Positions 22,705 to 32,111 of a DNA stretch of 64,000 nt are shown piece by piece. Both the position numbers and the translations under genes were made by a program. This DNA is from Rostrohypoxylon terebratum (taxonomy: Eukaryota; Ascomycota; Sordariomycetes; Xylariales; Hypoxylaceae): contig MU385904.1 in the NCBI GenBank assembly GCA_022497145.1, positions 175,991 through 239,990 on the forward strand, in the 5' to 3' direction. The notes below the pieces were generated by a model. It had not been told where the DNA came from. It worked only from the letters and a program-made list of their open reading frames with translations, and made no database searches. How positions within the stretch are numbered: position 1 is the stretch's first letter; each line of letters starts with the position of its first letter.

Positions 22705-24028
22705 CGTGTATCCTTGCGACTCAAGCGACTTACGCGATCCATCCCGTCATTTGCGTGACGTTCTTTTCGGTTATCATGAGCATTGATATGTAGACAGGAT
22801 GGTGTTCTGGAGCTAAACGGAAAAGTACTTGACAGTTCTCAAGTCTATTGGGACGTACTTAGATACTTGTCCCATATTTGGGTTTGGGAAGCTGTCGAGC
22901 CCCTTCCGGTGCGTAATAGTTACTGTTTTGGGTATCTCCGGACCGTAGGGTTCCGAAGTTGCTCAAGCATAAGGTGGAAGATGGCACATCACATCTGTCT
23001 AGCAAAAGAGGAGAATTTCCTACTGGCTTCCCTGGAATCGCTTGCAAGACTCTAAAATTGTATGTTCATATTACGGTTTTCGTGTGCCGGAGGATCGCGT
23101 AACGACGGAAAGGGGGGCCTAGGGGATGATGCTTACATAAGCACATGTCGAACAACGATAGTAGATGCTGAGGGCTACGTGAGTAATATCCTCTATCACA
23201 ATTTCACTAGTATCGTGTGAACCGTAATGACCTATATTACTAGTAATGTAATTATTTTCCATGGTGCAATAAATGGGAGTTGCATTATGGATAATATTCA
23301 CAACGTACAGATTATGTAATCAGCCCCTTTTATAGACCAGAGACTCCGACCTGATCGAGTGCGATCATATTTGCCATCGTTATACAGGATTAAAATCTAA
23401 AGCACTATAGATAATATGTGAGTAGGTGGAGTCTGGAGGAGATCACGGTTTTCAAGAATTTCGATTCCTCTAAATGTGTTGATGCGTGAATGTAGTAGGT
23501 GCACCATATGGGGCATTTAAGTATGATCGAGACATAAATAATGGCAGGAGGGCTAGTATTAAAGCTAGTACCATTCCAGTATTCAGTCTCCTAGCAGAGG
23601 AGATTTGTAGTGATGCCCGAGTTGTTGAGACGTAGTCATTAGTGGGGGAGGGAGGACAGGATTAGGGTTAGGGTTAGGGTTGAAGATGTCGGACAGATCC
23701 CAGCCCCTAACCCCAACCCTGAGCTAACCCTGGATTCAAAGGTCACTTTTTTATATCACGCCGCTTCAGTGTCATGTTTTCAACTTGGGCTAGTCTCGGC
23801 TTCTGAGTTTTGGCGAAGCAGTACTCGGAGAGTCCCTTCTTGCCATGTCACCCGCCATTAATACCCCTCAACTTAGTCCAGCTGAATTTTGGCCTATGGT
23901 GGTAATGGATACATACAATATCTTCTCATTATCCAGCTAACCCTCTGGATCAATTTCGCAGAACAATAACCTCAAAACCCCCACCGAGATCGCGAACCAC
24001 TCATCCACTAATCGTTATCAATTATATC
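22705..24028. other. Intergenic with telomere-like inverted tract
   Basis: This 1.3-kb gap holds the promoter of the minus-strand fucosyltransferase-like gene and the 3' flank of GH43. Frames at 22783-23055 have no domain. Positions 23662-23731 contain telomere-like repeats in both orientations (annotated separately). Confidence 0.5.
23662..23731. repeat. Interstitial telomere-like repeat, head-to-head
   Basis: Three TTAGGG units (23662-23681) are followed about 22 bases later by degenerate CCCTAA-type units (CCCTAAC, CCCAACC, CTAACCCT; 23704-23731). The two arms can pair, so the stretch could fold into a hairpin, and it has the orientation expected of a healed end-to-end telomere join. Confidence 0.75.
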
Positions 24029-25621
24029 CTAGTACTTTTTCACCGACACAAATCCAAACGTTGCGTAAGCACCGCGGACCTGCACGCCAGTTGCGCCACT
24101 CGCGTATGAATCGTCCACAACGTCGATCACAGGTATCCGCTCATTATTGACAAACACTTGAATAGTATTGTTTAGAGCCTTGGCTGAGAGCCAGTATCCA
24201 GATTCATGCACGATATCCATGGGGTAGTGCTGAAGGAGTTCCCACTTCCCCAAATTGATTTTCATTAGGAAAACGCCACCTCGTCCCTCTTCTGTGTTAT
24301 TCGTATTTGCTGAGATCCCTACATAATAGCCCAGAGTTTCGTCAGCGCCCGACTCCAGACCGGTAACGCGAAATATGAGTCCAGCATCTCCAGCTCCAGT
24401 CTCTTTGACAGTGACATGAGCGCTGTAGTCAAGGTTGGTAAAATTTGTGTCGAGTGTGGCTCTAGCTTCCCCCGATGTTTCGGCAGTGAGCCTTTGGTTA
24501 ACCACTGACCAATTGCCAATCCATGGTGTCCAGTTGAACATCTCCCCGTTAGCGAAGTTGTCCTTGACCAGCATCTTGACAGGTTCAATGGTACCGTCCT
24601 CGTTGAAATACATGCGATCGTACGCGAGAACACGGTGGTTACCGTCCGTCTCGCTTAATGAACGCCGATGATAAACGATATACCATGTGTCCGTGTTGGG
24701 GATGTTAAAAAGGCCGTTATGACCACTACCCTTGGCCACCGCGCTATCCTGCTGCAAAATTTTGGCTATCTTATTAAAAGGGCCCACAGCCGACTCGGCC
24801 ATCGCGTAGGAAACAGAATAATCGGGACCTGTCCAATCGCCCTCCGACCACATGAGGTAATAGAGGCCCTTTCGCTTGAACATCTGTGGGCCTTCGACGT
24901 AATTCTCGGGCGTAATCTCTATGAACTGAGTACCGTTGTCGAAGGTTCCGATGGAGATCATATCCGAATTCAGTTTTGCCACATTAGCATGCGAGTGACC
25001 TCCGTAGTATATATATGCTTGACCATCGTCGTCTATGAAGACATCTTGGTCAATTGGTTGCGCGCCGTTGTGGTACTCTCCGATTAACGGCTTTCCGATG
25101 GCGTCGACGTATGGGCCCTCGGGCTTGTCTGACACAGCGACACCGATCCCCCCGATTTTTCCCTCTTCTGGCTCGCCCTCCTGGATGTCGTTTGCAGCAA
25201 AATACAGGAAATATTTCCCGTCTCTGAAAATCGGTGCAGGGGCCCATAGCGCTCTGGTAGCCCATGTTATATCATCTGTAGTTAGGATATTGGGATATTT
25301 TTTCCAATTAATCATATCCTCGCTCGAAAAGGCGTCCATGTAAGTCTGCTTATCGTAGTCATCGGAGGAAGTTGGGTAGACCCAAAAGGTGCCATCATAG
25401 ATTTCCGTATCTGGATCTGCATACCAACCTTCTACGAAGGGGTTGCCCGCTTCTGCGGTGGTGTAATTGGCGGGAGTCATTCGACCTGGAACCTGTTGAC
25501 TGCATGAGGCAACTGGGGTCATAAAAGTTAAAGCAATATTAATAATTGCGACATTGGCGTAGGCGTTCAATCGAAATTTATTAAGAAGAGATGATATGTT
25601 AAGCGGGGAGGAGAAAGCCAT
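24029..25621 (-). CDS. Secreted GH43 glycoside hydrolase (arabinosidase/xylosidase-like)
   Basis: A 530-residue, intronless, secreted enzyme. The start is the ATG at 25621; upstream in-frame codons contain no ATG. The N-terminus is a long signal or anchor (hydrophobic core ANVAIINIALTFM). The GH43 five-bladed propeller carries the three expected acidic residues: Asp69 in WYADPD (base), Asp191 in PIDQDVFIDDDG (pKa modulator) and Glu243 in YVEGPQ (acid). WAPAP and YYLMWSEGDW also fit. GH43 enzymes release arabinose or xylose from plant polysaccharides. After about residue 360 there is a second domain (FNWTPWIGNWSV to VQVRGAYATFGFVSV) that looks like a concanavalin-fold carbohydrate-binding or LamG/CBM66-type module. 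The exact substrate cannot be told from sequence by eye. Confidence 0.92.
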   Translation of the reverse strand: MAFSSPLNISSLLNKFRLNAYANVAIINIALTFMTPVASCSQQVPGRMTPANYTTAEAGNPFVEGWYADPDTEIYDGTFWVYPTSSDDYDKQTYMDAFSSEDMINWKKYPNILTTDDITWATRALWAPAPIFRDGKYFLYFAANDIQEGEPEEGKIGGIGVAVSDKPEGPYVDAIGKPLIGEYHNGAQPIDQDVFIDDDGQAYIYYGGHSHANVAKLNSDMISIGTFDNGTQFIEITPENYVEGPQMFKRKGLYYLMWSEGDWTGPDYSVSYAMAESAVGPFNKIAKILQQDSAVAKGSGHNGLFNIPNTDTWYIVYHRRSLSETDGNHRVLAYDRMYFNEDGTIEPVKMLVKDNFANGEMFNWTPWIGNWSVVNQRLTAETSGEARATLDTNFTNLDYSAHVTVKETGAGDAGLIFRVTGLESGADETLGYYVGISANTNNTEEGRGGVFLMKINLGKWELLQHYPMDIVHESGYWLSAKALNNTIQVFVNNERIPVIDVVDDSYASGATGVQVRGAYATFGFVSVKKY

Positions 25622-27934
25622 GATAGTACCATGCCAAAACTCTGTACTTATTTGACCTCGGACGTGGGGCAAGTCGAAGACGAAATTTGCTGATGCCAAT
25701 CTAGACCAGAATAAACCTCACTTGTTTAAGTCTTTCTTATATATACCTAGTATATATAAGGAGTAATTGATACCAGAGTTGAATATGGTGGTCGATGAAG
25801 GCAGATATAGTAGATATAGTAGATAGGTACCTACTAATTGATGTGATTGTGGCGTAGGAAATGAGTTGAACTATTGAACTAGACTTTAATAGAGCAACAT
25901 ACCAGACCAATGTAAACGCGATTGATTGATAAAGTATTCAATCATACCCTCGTCGTTCCCCTTCAATGGCTATTTCAAAGTAGCTTGAGATGTACCTAAT
26001 CGCCCACTTCCAATGCTCCTCTACATCTTGATCGCAACAGTCAGTTGGACGCAGTAGCGGCATGCGGTATGGGGCTAGCAGGCTGGCAGGCTGGGGGACC
26101 TGCGAATGCTAAGGTTATCTCGCCTTCCTTGTAGGGACAAATGTTGCGGTGGGACGTGCACGCGACCCCTTGCCTACTAATACCGTAGGCATGCTTTTGA
26201 TAATTTGAACCTCTGTTGATACGTTACCTTCCTGCTAGTAGACCTCGACTGTCGGCTGTCAAATCTGGGGCTATGATGCGAAGCGGCGGCAAATCTTGTT
26301 CATTCAATAGAAACATGGCTGTTGTTTTCTGTAGCTAAATTGAAGGGGAAAAAATGCTTAGGTACTACTAGGTACCTAATAAGTTCAATGCAGTGAATGC
26401 ACATGTGTTAAATGTTTAGCACTGTTAGTTTACGTAATACCCCTCAAATGACTGTTATTACATCATCACTAACGCCGATCTTAATTCGGAAGTCCGAAAA
26501 CTTTACCCACGTTCTCGAGCTGCAATTAGATTACTTACCGTGTTGGTGGGTTACGTAATCAAGAGGATAAGAGGGGTTTCTCTGTTTTAGATTTGAAAGC
26601 TTAAATCTTAGAAAAAACAACATCAATAATACAATCCTACAACCGATGCTCCTAGAGCGTCTCTTTCTTCCGAGGAATCAAATCTCTAGAGGCGCTTGGA
26701 ACTGAGGCGAGGTATCGACCAAGCATGATAGGATTGGTTTGTTGATGAGCTCTATTATTATATACAGTGGAGAAGTTGAGGCTGGCATACTGTTCGTGGA
26801 TTCGATTGAAGTGACTTGTAGAATTCCATCCTCTTCTAGTACCAGTACTAACGCGCGTCCAGGGAACGCTTGTTCAATCGTCATCGTCGACCGAGATTCG
26901 TATGTGATATGTGTGGCGAATACTTCAGAGATGATCAAAGCCTTACAAGTCATCGAAGACAAACTGAACGTTGCGTAGTGAGAGAAATCCCAATGATAGG
27001 TGGACGCTCACCTAGGATTTCTGCGCGCTTTTCGAAACTCTTTCCAGTCTAGCATATCAACACCTACCACATTAAAAGCACCTCAAACCAACACACCGTC
27101 TGATTCCGCATACGACTCTACGAGCTCATAAGGGAATGGATGTTCAATGCTGATCATCTTTCAACCTAAAGGACTATTCGATGGTAGTTTGACTGAGTAT
27201 AATAGGTATTTAGTGTCCAGCACCGGGTAGTGTCAATGAGACAATTACACAGGTAAAACCCAGATGAGGTAATGTCACACGGGGACTGGATGCCAAGATA
27301 CAGTTGGCAGCCAGGTCGCATACAGGTCAGGCAGGAATCCTGCAAAGAGGTTATCATCACTTATTATTGGAAGCTGTTGACCAGATGAACAAGATTGAAC
27401 CAAACCCAACACACTCGTATTCGGGTGATGGGCGTTTAGCATATATATTGTACTTAGATACGTACCAGACTGCACTCATGATCTCAGGCATAAATAGGTC
27501 AAGAAGATTCCCACTCTGAGGAGAGGAATCAAGGACCTTAGCACCCTTGAGAATTATTATTGAATTGATACCACATCCAAGCCCTACATAGCCCTTGTCA
27601 CAGGTAAGAATTTATGTCGAAATCCCGAGCATATAATCTCCGGTTATGATGCTGGAAGGTCGGCAAGAGTAAATACTTGACCTAGGGCAGTGAAGACTCG
27701 GTGAAAGGAGTCCAGATCAAGTAGATTGAGAAGAATGAGGTGGGGTTCAATTGAACCGACATGAATGTTATTATGCGAATGGGCTAAATATATTTGACCC
27801 AGGCAATATTTACAGGATAAATGGTGCCCGATGGTGCAGCTCCATACAACTTATATATAAGTTCTCTAACCTCTTTCCTATGACATACAGATAAGTTTCC
27901 AATATTTATATAATATTTACCTACCTACTCATTA
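25622..27934. other. 2.3-kb intergenic region, possible zinc-finger relic
   Basis: The first part is the GH43 promoter side, with TATATAC and TAGATATAG repeats. Two copies of GCAGGCTGG lie at about 26077-26094. A possible C2H2 exon lies at 26863-27052 (separate entry). Frames at 27166-27519 on both strands have no recognisable content. Confidence 0.45.
26863..27052 (+). pseudogene. Possible C2H2-type zinc-finger exon or relic
   Basis: A CTAAC...CGCGTCCAG sequence just upstream looks like a branch point and 3' splice site. The frame behind it encodes RPRFVCDMCGEYFRDD and then QSLTSHRRQTERC: Cys-x2-Cys-x12-His-x6-Cys, close to a C2H2/C2HC zinc finger. The frame ends at 27052. No upstream exon with an ATG, good donor and matching phase could be found; the ATG at 26647 opens only 19 codons. 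It may be the last exon of a gene with an unseen start, or a decayed gene. Function is unknown. Confidence 0.35.
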
Positions 27935-28828
27935 ATGTTGGTAGAGAGACCCGCGAGGATGTTTCGATTGATCGCTTTAGCATATCTATGTCTTGCAGCC
28001 AGCGTATCTGCAGAATGCAGTCGCAGGCTACTCAAGAACGCAACTGAACAATATGTCGCAGCCCAAAGTAGCGGCCAAATCGGCATCTTAACTTCACTGG
28101 CCAGTAACGTCACATACACAGAAAACGAGAAACCCCTTGACATCAAGACCGGAGTGCTATCGCAGCCCATCAAGCTTGACCAGAATCTCAGTATTCATGA
28201 CACAACGCTATGTGCCACTTTCACCCAATTAATTGCTGCTACTGCGGAACACCCATACGTCATAGGAACAAGGATGCTTCTCACGGATGACAAAATCACC
28301 AAGATCGAGTCAATCGTGACTGATGATGGAGATTGGCTATTCAACGCGACGGGATATTTGCACTGGGCCTCGCAGGAGAATTGGGATCCGATCCCGGAAG
28401 ACAAGCGCGACAGCCGAGAGGTCATCCAGGCAGCTGGCGACGCGTACTTCAACCGATTTCAAAACGTCAATGTCAGTGTTCCTTTTGGCTCGCCTTGCGC
28501 CCGTCTCGAGGGCGGGGCATACACTGACAGCAGCGGCGCCGGCGGAAATACTTGCAACCTTGGTCTTCCGTCGAATCTCACGGTTAGCAATCGCCGTTAC
28601 GTCGTTGATGAGGAGATGGGGGTCGTAGATATCTACCTAGGGTTTCCCGGTCTCGACCAATCGGTTGTGGAGCAGGCTATGCCCGACAGCCACGCGTTCA
28701 GGGTTGAAGAAGGGAAGATTCGGTATATACACACGCTCTCATCATGCGTGAAATTTGGGTGCGGTTCAAATTTTACGATTATTCCAACTCACTATCGACG
28801 AATTAGTCGACTGAGCAAAATTTACTAG
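27935..28828 (+). CDS. Secreted protein, DUF8021-like
   Basis: An intronless 297-residue secreted protein. Two starts are possible: ATG 27935, or ATG 27959, which has the better context (A at -3) and gives a compact signal peptide MFRLIALAYLCLAASVSA. I list the longer one. The mature chain begins ECSRRLLKNATEQYVAAQSSG and contains several N-x-S/T sites and conserved-looking stretches HPYVIGTRMLLTDDKITKIE, DWLFNATGYLHWASQENWD and VIQAAGDAYFNRF. The order (helical start, then TRML.., then a second repeat with aromatic residues) resembles fungal secreted proteins annotated as DUF8021, built from SnoaL/NTF2-like halves. That assignment is from memory. No catalytic residues can be named, and the role may be extracellular or in the secretory path. 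Confidence 0.75.
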   Translation: MLVERPARMFRLIALAYLCLAASVSAECSRRLLKNATEQYVAAQSSGQIGILTSLASNVTYTENEKPLDIKTGVLSQPIKLDQNLSIHDTTLCATFTQLIAATAEHPYVIGTRMLLTDDKITKIESIVTDDGDWLFNATGYLHWASQENWDPIPEDKRDSREVIQAAGDAYFNRFQNVNVSVPFGSPCARLEGGAYTDSSGAGGNTCNLGLPSNLTVSNRRYVVDEEMGVVDIYLGFPGLDQSVVEQAMPDSHAFRVEEGKIRYIHTLSSCVKFGCGSNFTIIPTHYRRISRLSKIY

Positions 28829-29242
28829 TCTGGTAGGGAAAATCCGAGGATGTTGATTGGTATGAGACTGGGTACCTGGGTTCTACTCAACTACTTAGTT
28901 ATTAACCTATCTTACAATGTCATTATGTAGAGATGTTACCTACTGAAATTGGAAAGTTGTGCGAGTTGTTTATAATAAGTGGTCACATAAATAAATATTC
29001 AGGATAATGTAGGGTGGACACACCTATTATTAGGTATAGTTGGGAGGCAAGTAAGTAACCGATTTATAACATGTGTTTGTTGATTTATTAAATAAATAAT
29101 GTAACGAAAGCTACATACTAGATACCTAATGAAGTATCCTTAACATCTGAAGTACCTACTAGGGTTTATCTATACCAATATATATGATATAGGTATACCT
29201 AGGTACATAATAATAGTAGTTGTCAGTACCTAGGTAGTTTAC
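28829..29242. other. Convergent 3' flanks, AT-rich with ACCTAGGT palindromes
   Basis: This 414-bp gap separates two convergent genes. It is AT-rich and contains two ACCTAGGT palindromes (29197-29204, 29228-29235) and GGTATAGG/CTACTA-like words. No gene is seen. Confidence 0.5.
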
Positions 29243-29812
29243 TTACCTAGTCTTTCCTACTGTTTTCTTTCCATAAACTTGGTTTCGTCTTTCGGGTCCA
29301 ACTATGAATGGATGTACTCGCTGTACGTCTGGTGGCAATAGTATTTCCAATAATGGCAAAATATGAAATTGGAATCCTACATGTAATACATAATTTTTTA
29401 ACTCTAGACGAGACACCCAGGCAACCTCTGAAATCTCGCTCTTCTTTAATCGTAGTGGTGGAATTTTCATTCCGTCAGCTGGTGTGGCGAATATAGTGGT
29501 GTACATCCAGTTGCCGTGGTCATCCTCTGTTAGGGCAGTGGGTATACATATATCGCCGACTTTGATTCCAATCTCTTCTTCCGCCTCCCGCAACGCGGCC
29601 TGTTGCACAGATTCGCCTTCTTCCAACGCACCACCTATTGTACCCCAGACATTATTATCCGATTCCTTTCTTATATGTCTAGCTAGCAACATTTCTACCT
29701 CCCCCGTGGCACGGTAACGATGAATGAGCAGACCAGCTGACCCATGAGTACCCCAGTCTCCATGCTTTTTACCACAATCAATACGTACGTGGGAAGACTT
29801 TTGGGACGCCAT
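29243..29812 (-). CDS. Nudix hydrolase
   Basis: A 189-residue intronless protein. The start is ATG 29812; the preceding in-frame codon is GTG. A perfect Nudix box spans residues 61-83: G61-x5-E67-x7-R75-E76-A-x-E79-E80-x-G82-I83. The Glu residues of REAEEE coordinate magnesium for hydrolysis of nucleoside diphosphates linked to another group. The fold is supported by GSAGLLIHRY before the box and by ALTEDDHGNWMYTTIFAT after it. The substrate (oxidised dNTP, nucleotide sugar, NADH, or other) cannot be told. It has no targeting signal, so it is likely cytosolic. The two genes upstream of it are on the same strand (reductase, monooxygenase), but gaps of 0.6-0.9 kb make independent transcription likely. 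Confidence 0.9.
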   Translation of the reverse strand: MASQKSSHVRIDCGKKHGDWGTHGSAGLLIHRYRATGEVEMLLARHIRKESDNNVWGTIGGALEEGESVQQAALREAEEEIGIKVGDICIPTALTEDDHGNWMYTTIFATPADGMKIPPLRLKKSEISEVAWVSRLELKNYVLHVGFQFHILPLLEILLPPDVQRVHPFIVGPERRNQVYGKKTVGKTR

Positions 29813-30714
29813 CACGATATGACTGTTTTGGTTGAATAATAATATTCAAGCTTAAAGTGGCATAGATAAGGCGCTAAATAAATATCTGATGGAAGAGAAA
29901 TGCTTCTGTTAAGGTTGTTGGACAAACCTCTTGTCTGGACTAGATCGTAAAAGATGAAATTAAACTGAAAGGGATTGTTTAAAAAACCGCTCTTTTAAGA
30001 AAAACAACTCAATCAGGTAACTAGGTAATAGGCCATCACATATGTCCCCAAACAAATTAATCTCCGTAATACCTATGCTCGCACCTGTAATTTTATAGGG
30101 ACTTACAGATTAGTCTAGGTTATAAATTTCGCATAATTTTTTAAAGGTAAAATTCCTTTATCAATCCTGAAAATACTAAAATAATCGTATTCATATGGTT
30201 CACTGTTACTGAAATAGATGTTGGTTATAAGTATCATGTATGTATAGGTATCAAAAACAACAAAGTTATCAATCTTCGTAGTCGAACATTCATAGGTCAC
30301 CTCTTATTGTATAAGGCGCAGTCGCTATTACCAGACTGCCTCCTGAAATCATTCGTGCGTATGGTTCCATTCTCTGCCTAGTTAAAATCATATCGTAGAT
30401 CACGGCACTGATTAATATTACTCCTGGTAGGTATACAACCTAGGTACCTACCTACATAATAGATATCTAAAAATAAATCTTAGGTCCAGCAAAAAAATAC
30501 CTCTTTTGTGGATTGCTAACTCTTATACAATGGCATTTTTTCTCAAAGGCTTCTGGATGTTAAAACTACCTAGGTTAGGTAGTTAATATGACTTGAAATC
30601 TCACACGCTACCCTCCTTATTGATGTACCTTATAGAGTTCGAACTCCTTAATCATCGAAGCATCCTACAACAATAATTAGCATCGCTAGAACTTATAGAA
30701 AATACGTTTTATAT
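29813..30714. other. AT-rich intergenic region
   Basis: This 900-bp gap separates two minus-strand genes and has no coding evidence. Two ACCTAGGT palindromes (30438-30445, 30568-30575) and several overlapping TACCTACC/GGTAGGTA words are present. Confidence 0.5.
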
Positions 30715-31509
30715 CTAGTCCAAACTTACCAAAAGTCCCTCCCACCCAAACAAAGACAGGATCCACGCAACCGTGACCATGCCCCCGCGCCAAATATTCA
30801 ACTTTGGGGTGGGCTTGAGTAAGTCGCCAACGACCTGCTTGGCGTACTTCTCCGCCTCGATGAACCTCCCGCCTTCGAGGAACTCGCGTTTCTCGATCTT
30901 CTGCTTGACGGGCTGGTACAGGCTCCCCTCGGGCAACTCTGTCGGCGCGTTGTCGAACAATTTCGTCGTGACGGCGCCGGTGATCAGAGTTACGAACTTG
31001 ACACCTAGCGGCGCCAGCTCCGCGCGTAGGGATCGCGCGATGGCGTGGATCGCGGCCTTGGATGCGTTATATGTCACCTGGAAGGGAGGGGTGAAGAACT
31101 CGTTGATACTACCAACGCTAGCCACCGTTCCCTTAGCCTCGATGAGTAAAGGTAGGAAGGCGTGGGTGACGGCGAGCACGGCGATGACGTTGGTCTCGAT
31201 GACGCGTCTGTGTTCCTCAATCTTGGAGTCGAGGAACGGCATCACGTAGTTGATTCCTGCGTTATTGATCAAGATATCGAGTCGCCCGCCAGTTTCTTTT
31301 TTAACGATGGCGACTGCCGCGGCGATCGACGCGTCGGAGTTGACATCGAGCTCTAGAGTGTGGACGCCGAGTTTGGAAAGCGACTCCATTTTATTGACGT
31401 TACGGGCCGTCGCAAAAACCTGGCATCCCTGAGCTTGGAACTCTGCGGCTAGGGCGGCGCCGATACCGCCGTCGCTGCAGCCGGTGATTAGGACAGTCTT
31501 GGGAGGCAT
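30715..31509 (-). CDS. Short-chain dehydrogenase/reductase, AYR1-like
   Basis: An intronless 264-residue classical SDR. I chose the ATG at 31509 (MPPKTVLITG) because the cofactor motif normally starts a few residues from the N-terminus; an upstream ATG at 31599 would add 30 residues that look non-coding. The NAD(P)-binding motif is TGCSDGGIG (9-17), followed by NNAG at 82-85. The catalytic set is Ser134, Tyr147-x3-Lys151 (VTYNASK). The C-terminal part (SLYQPVKQKIE, FIEAEKYAKQVV) and a terminal hydrophobic WRGGMVTVAWILSLFGW resemble yeast Ayr1, the NADPH-dependent 1-acyl-dihydroxyacetone-phosphate reductase of ER and lipid droplets. Many fungal paralogues of Ayr1 serve in secondary metabolism, so the substrate stays open. 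Confidence 0.88.
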   Translation of the reverse strand: MPPKTVLITGCSDGGIGAALAAEFQAQGCQVFATARNVNKMESLSKLGVHTLELDVNSDASIAAAVAIVKKETGGRLDILINNAGINYVMPFLDSKIEEHRRVIETNVIAVLAVTHAFLPLLIEAKGTVASVGSINEFFTPPFQVTYNASKAAIHAIARSLRAELAPLGVKFVTLITGAVTTKLFDNAPTELPEGSLYQPVKQKIEKREFLEGGRFIEAEKYAKQVVGDLLKPTPKLNIWRGGMVTVAWILSLFGWEGLLVSLD

Positions 31510-32111
31510 TTTTGCGCTGGTGATAGGATGATGGGTTAGGAATGTGCCGTCATAACCACGTATGATCGGATGAATCCTATTCCAAGCCTGTAGTTGCATT
31601 AAGATCTTGCAATTGTGGGGGTGGGTCTGGAGCGATCAAGCCGATACTACGCCGGCATCCCCTTTGAACAGGGGTCATGAGGAGCTAGGTTTTTGGAGCT
31701 ACTGGAAAATTATACGAGCTGAGTTTACCATAGTAATTTTAACGTTTCCTTGAATTTAATCCTGAATGTTCGTCGCTCATCTCATGATTTTTTGCATGAA
31801 GTGACATAGAAGTGACATACTTATGCCCTCCCCGATGATGGTTGTTTAATGACTCGCTACCTAATCTACCCGCTCACAATATCCGGGGGATAAATTCTAT
31901 GCTTTCATAGTGTATGTAAACTTGAACCTTTCTGTAGAACCTTGTGTATGGCACAACACCTCGCTCGATGCGAGAATTTACCGGAAAGAATGCCTTTCAC
32001 AAAAGCCGGGATATCGAAAGTACAACCCTAACCCTAACCCTGACCATCTATGTGTGTTGAAAAACAGTAAATAATCAAGAAGGACAAGTCCTATATCCAC
32101 ACCAAGCAGCA
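31510..32111. other. Intergenic with telomere-like tract
   Basis: This 602-bp gap lies between two minus-strand genes, holding the reductase promoter and the monooxygenase 3' flank. A CCCTAA-type tract lies at 32024-32045 (separate entry). Confidence 0.5.
32024..32045. repeat. Interstitial telomere-like repeat (CCCTAA orientation)
   Basis: AACCCTAACCCTAACCCT followed by GACC: three perfect CCCTAA-type units, 67 bases downstream of the stop codon of the FAD monooxygenase gene. Confidence 0.8.

Noticed and set aside
25622..25699. Longer GH43 N-terminus (26 more codons)
   Set aside because: The upstream frame opens with TTG, not ATG, and the added residues would put the signal peptide inside the chain.
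26077..26097. CTGGGG near the GH43 promoter as a CreA (SYGGRG) site
   Set aside because: A single hexamer match in a G-rich repeat is expected by chance; no second site close by.
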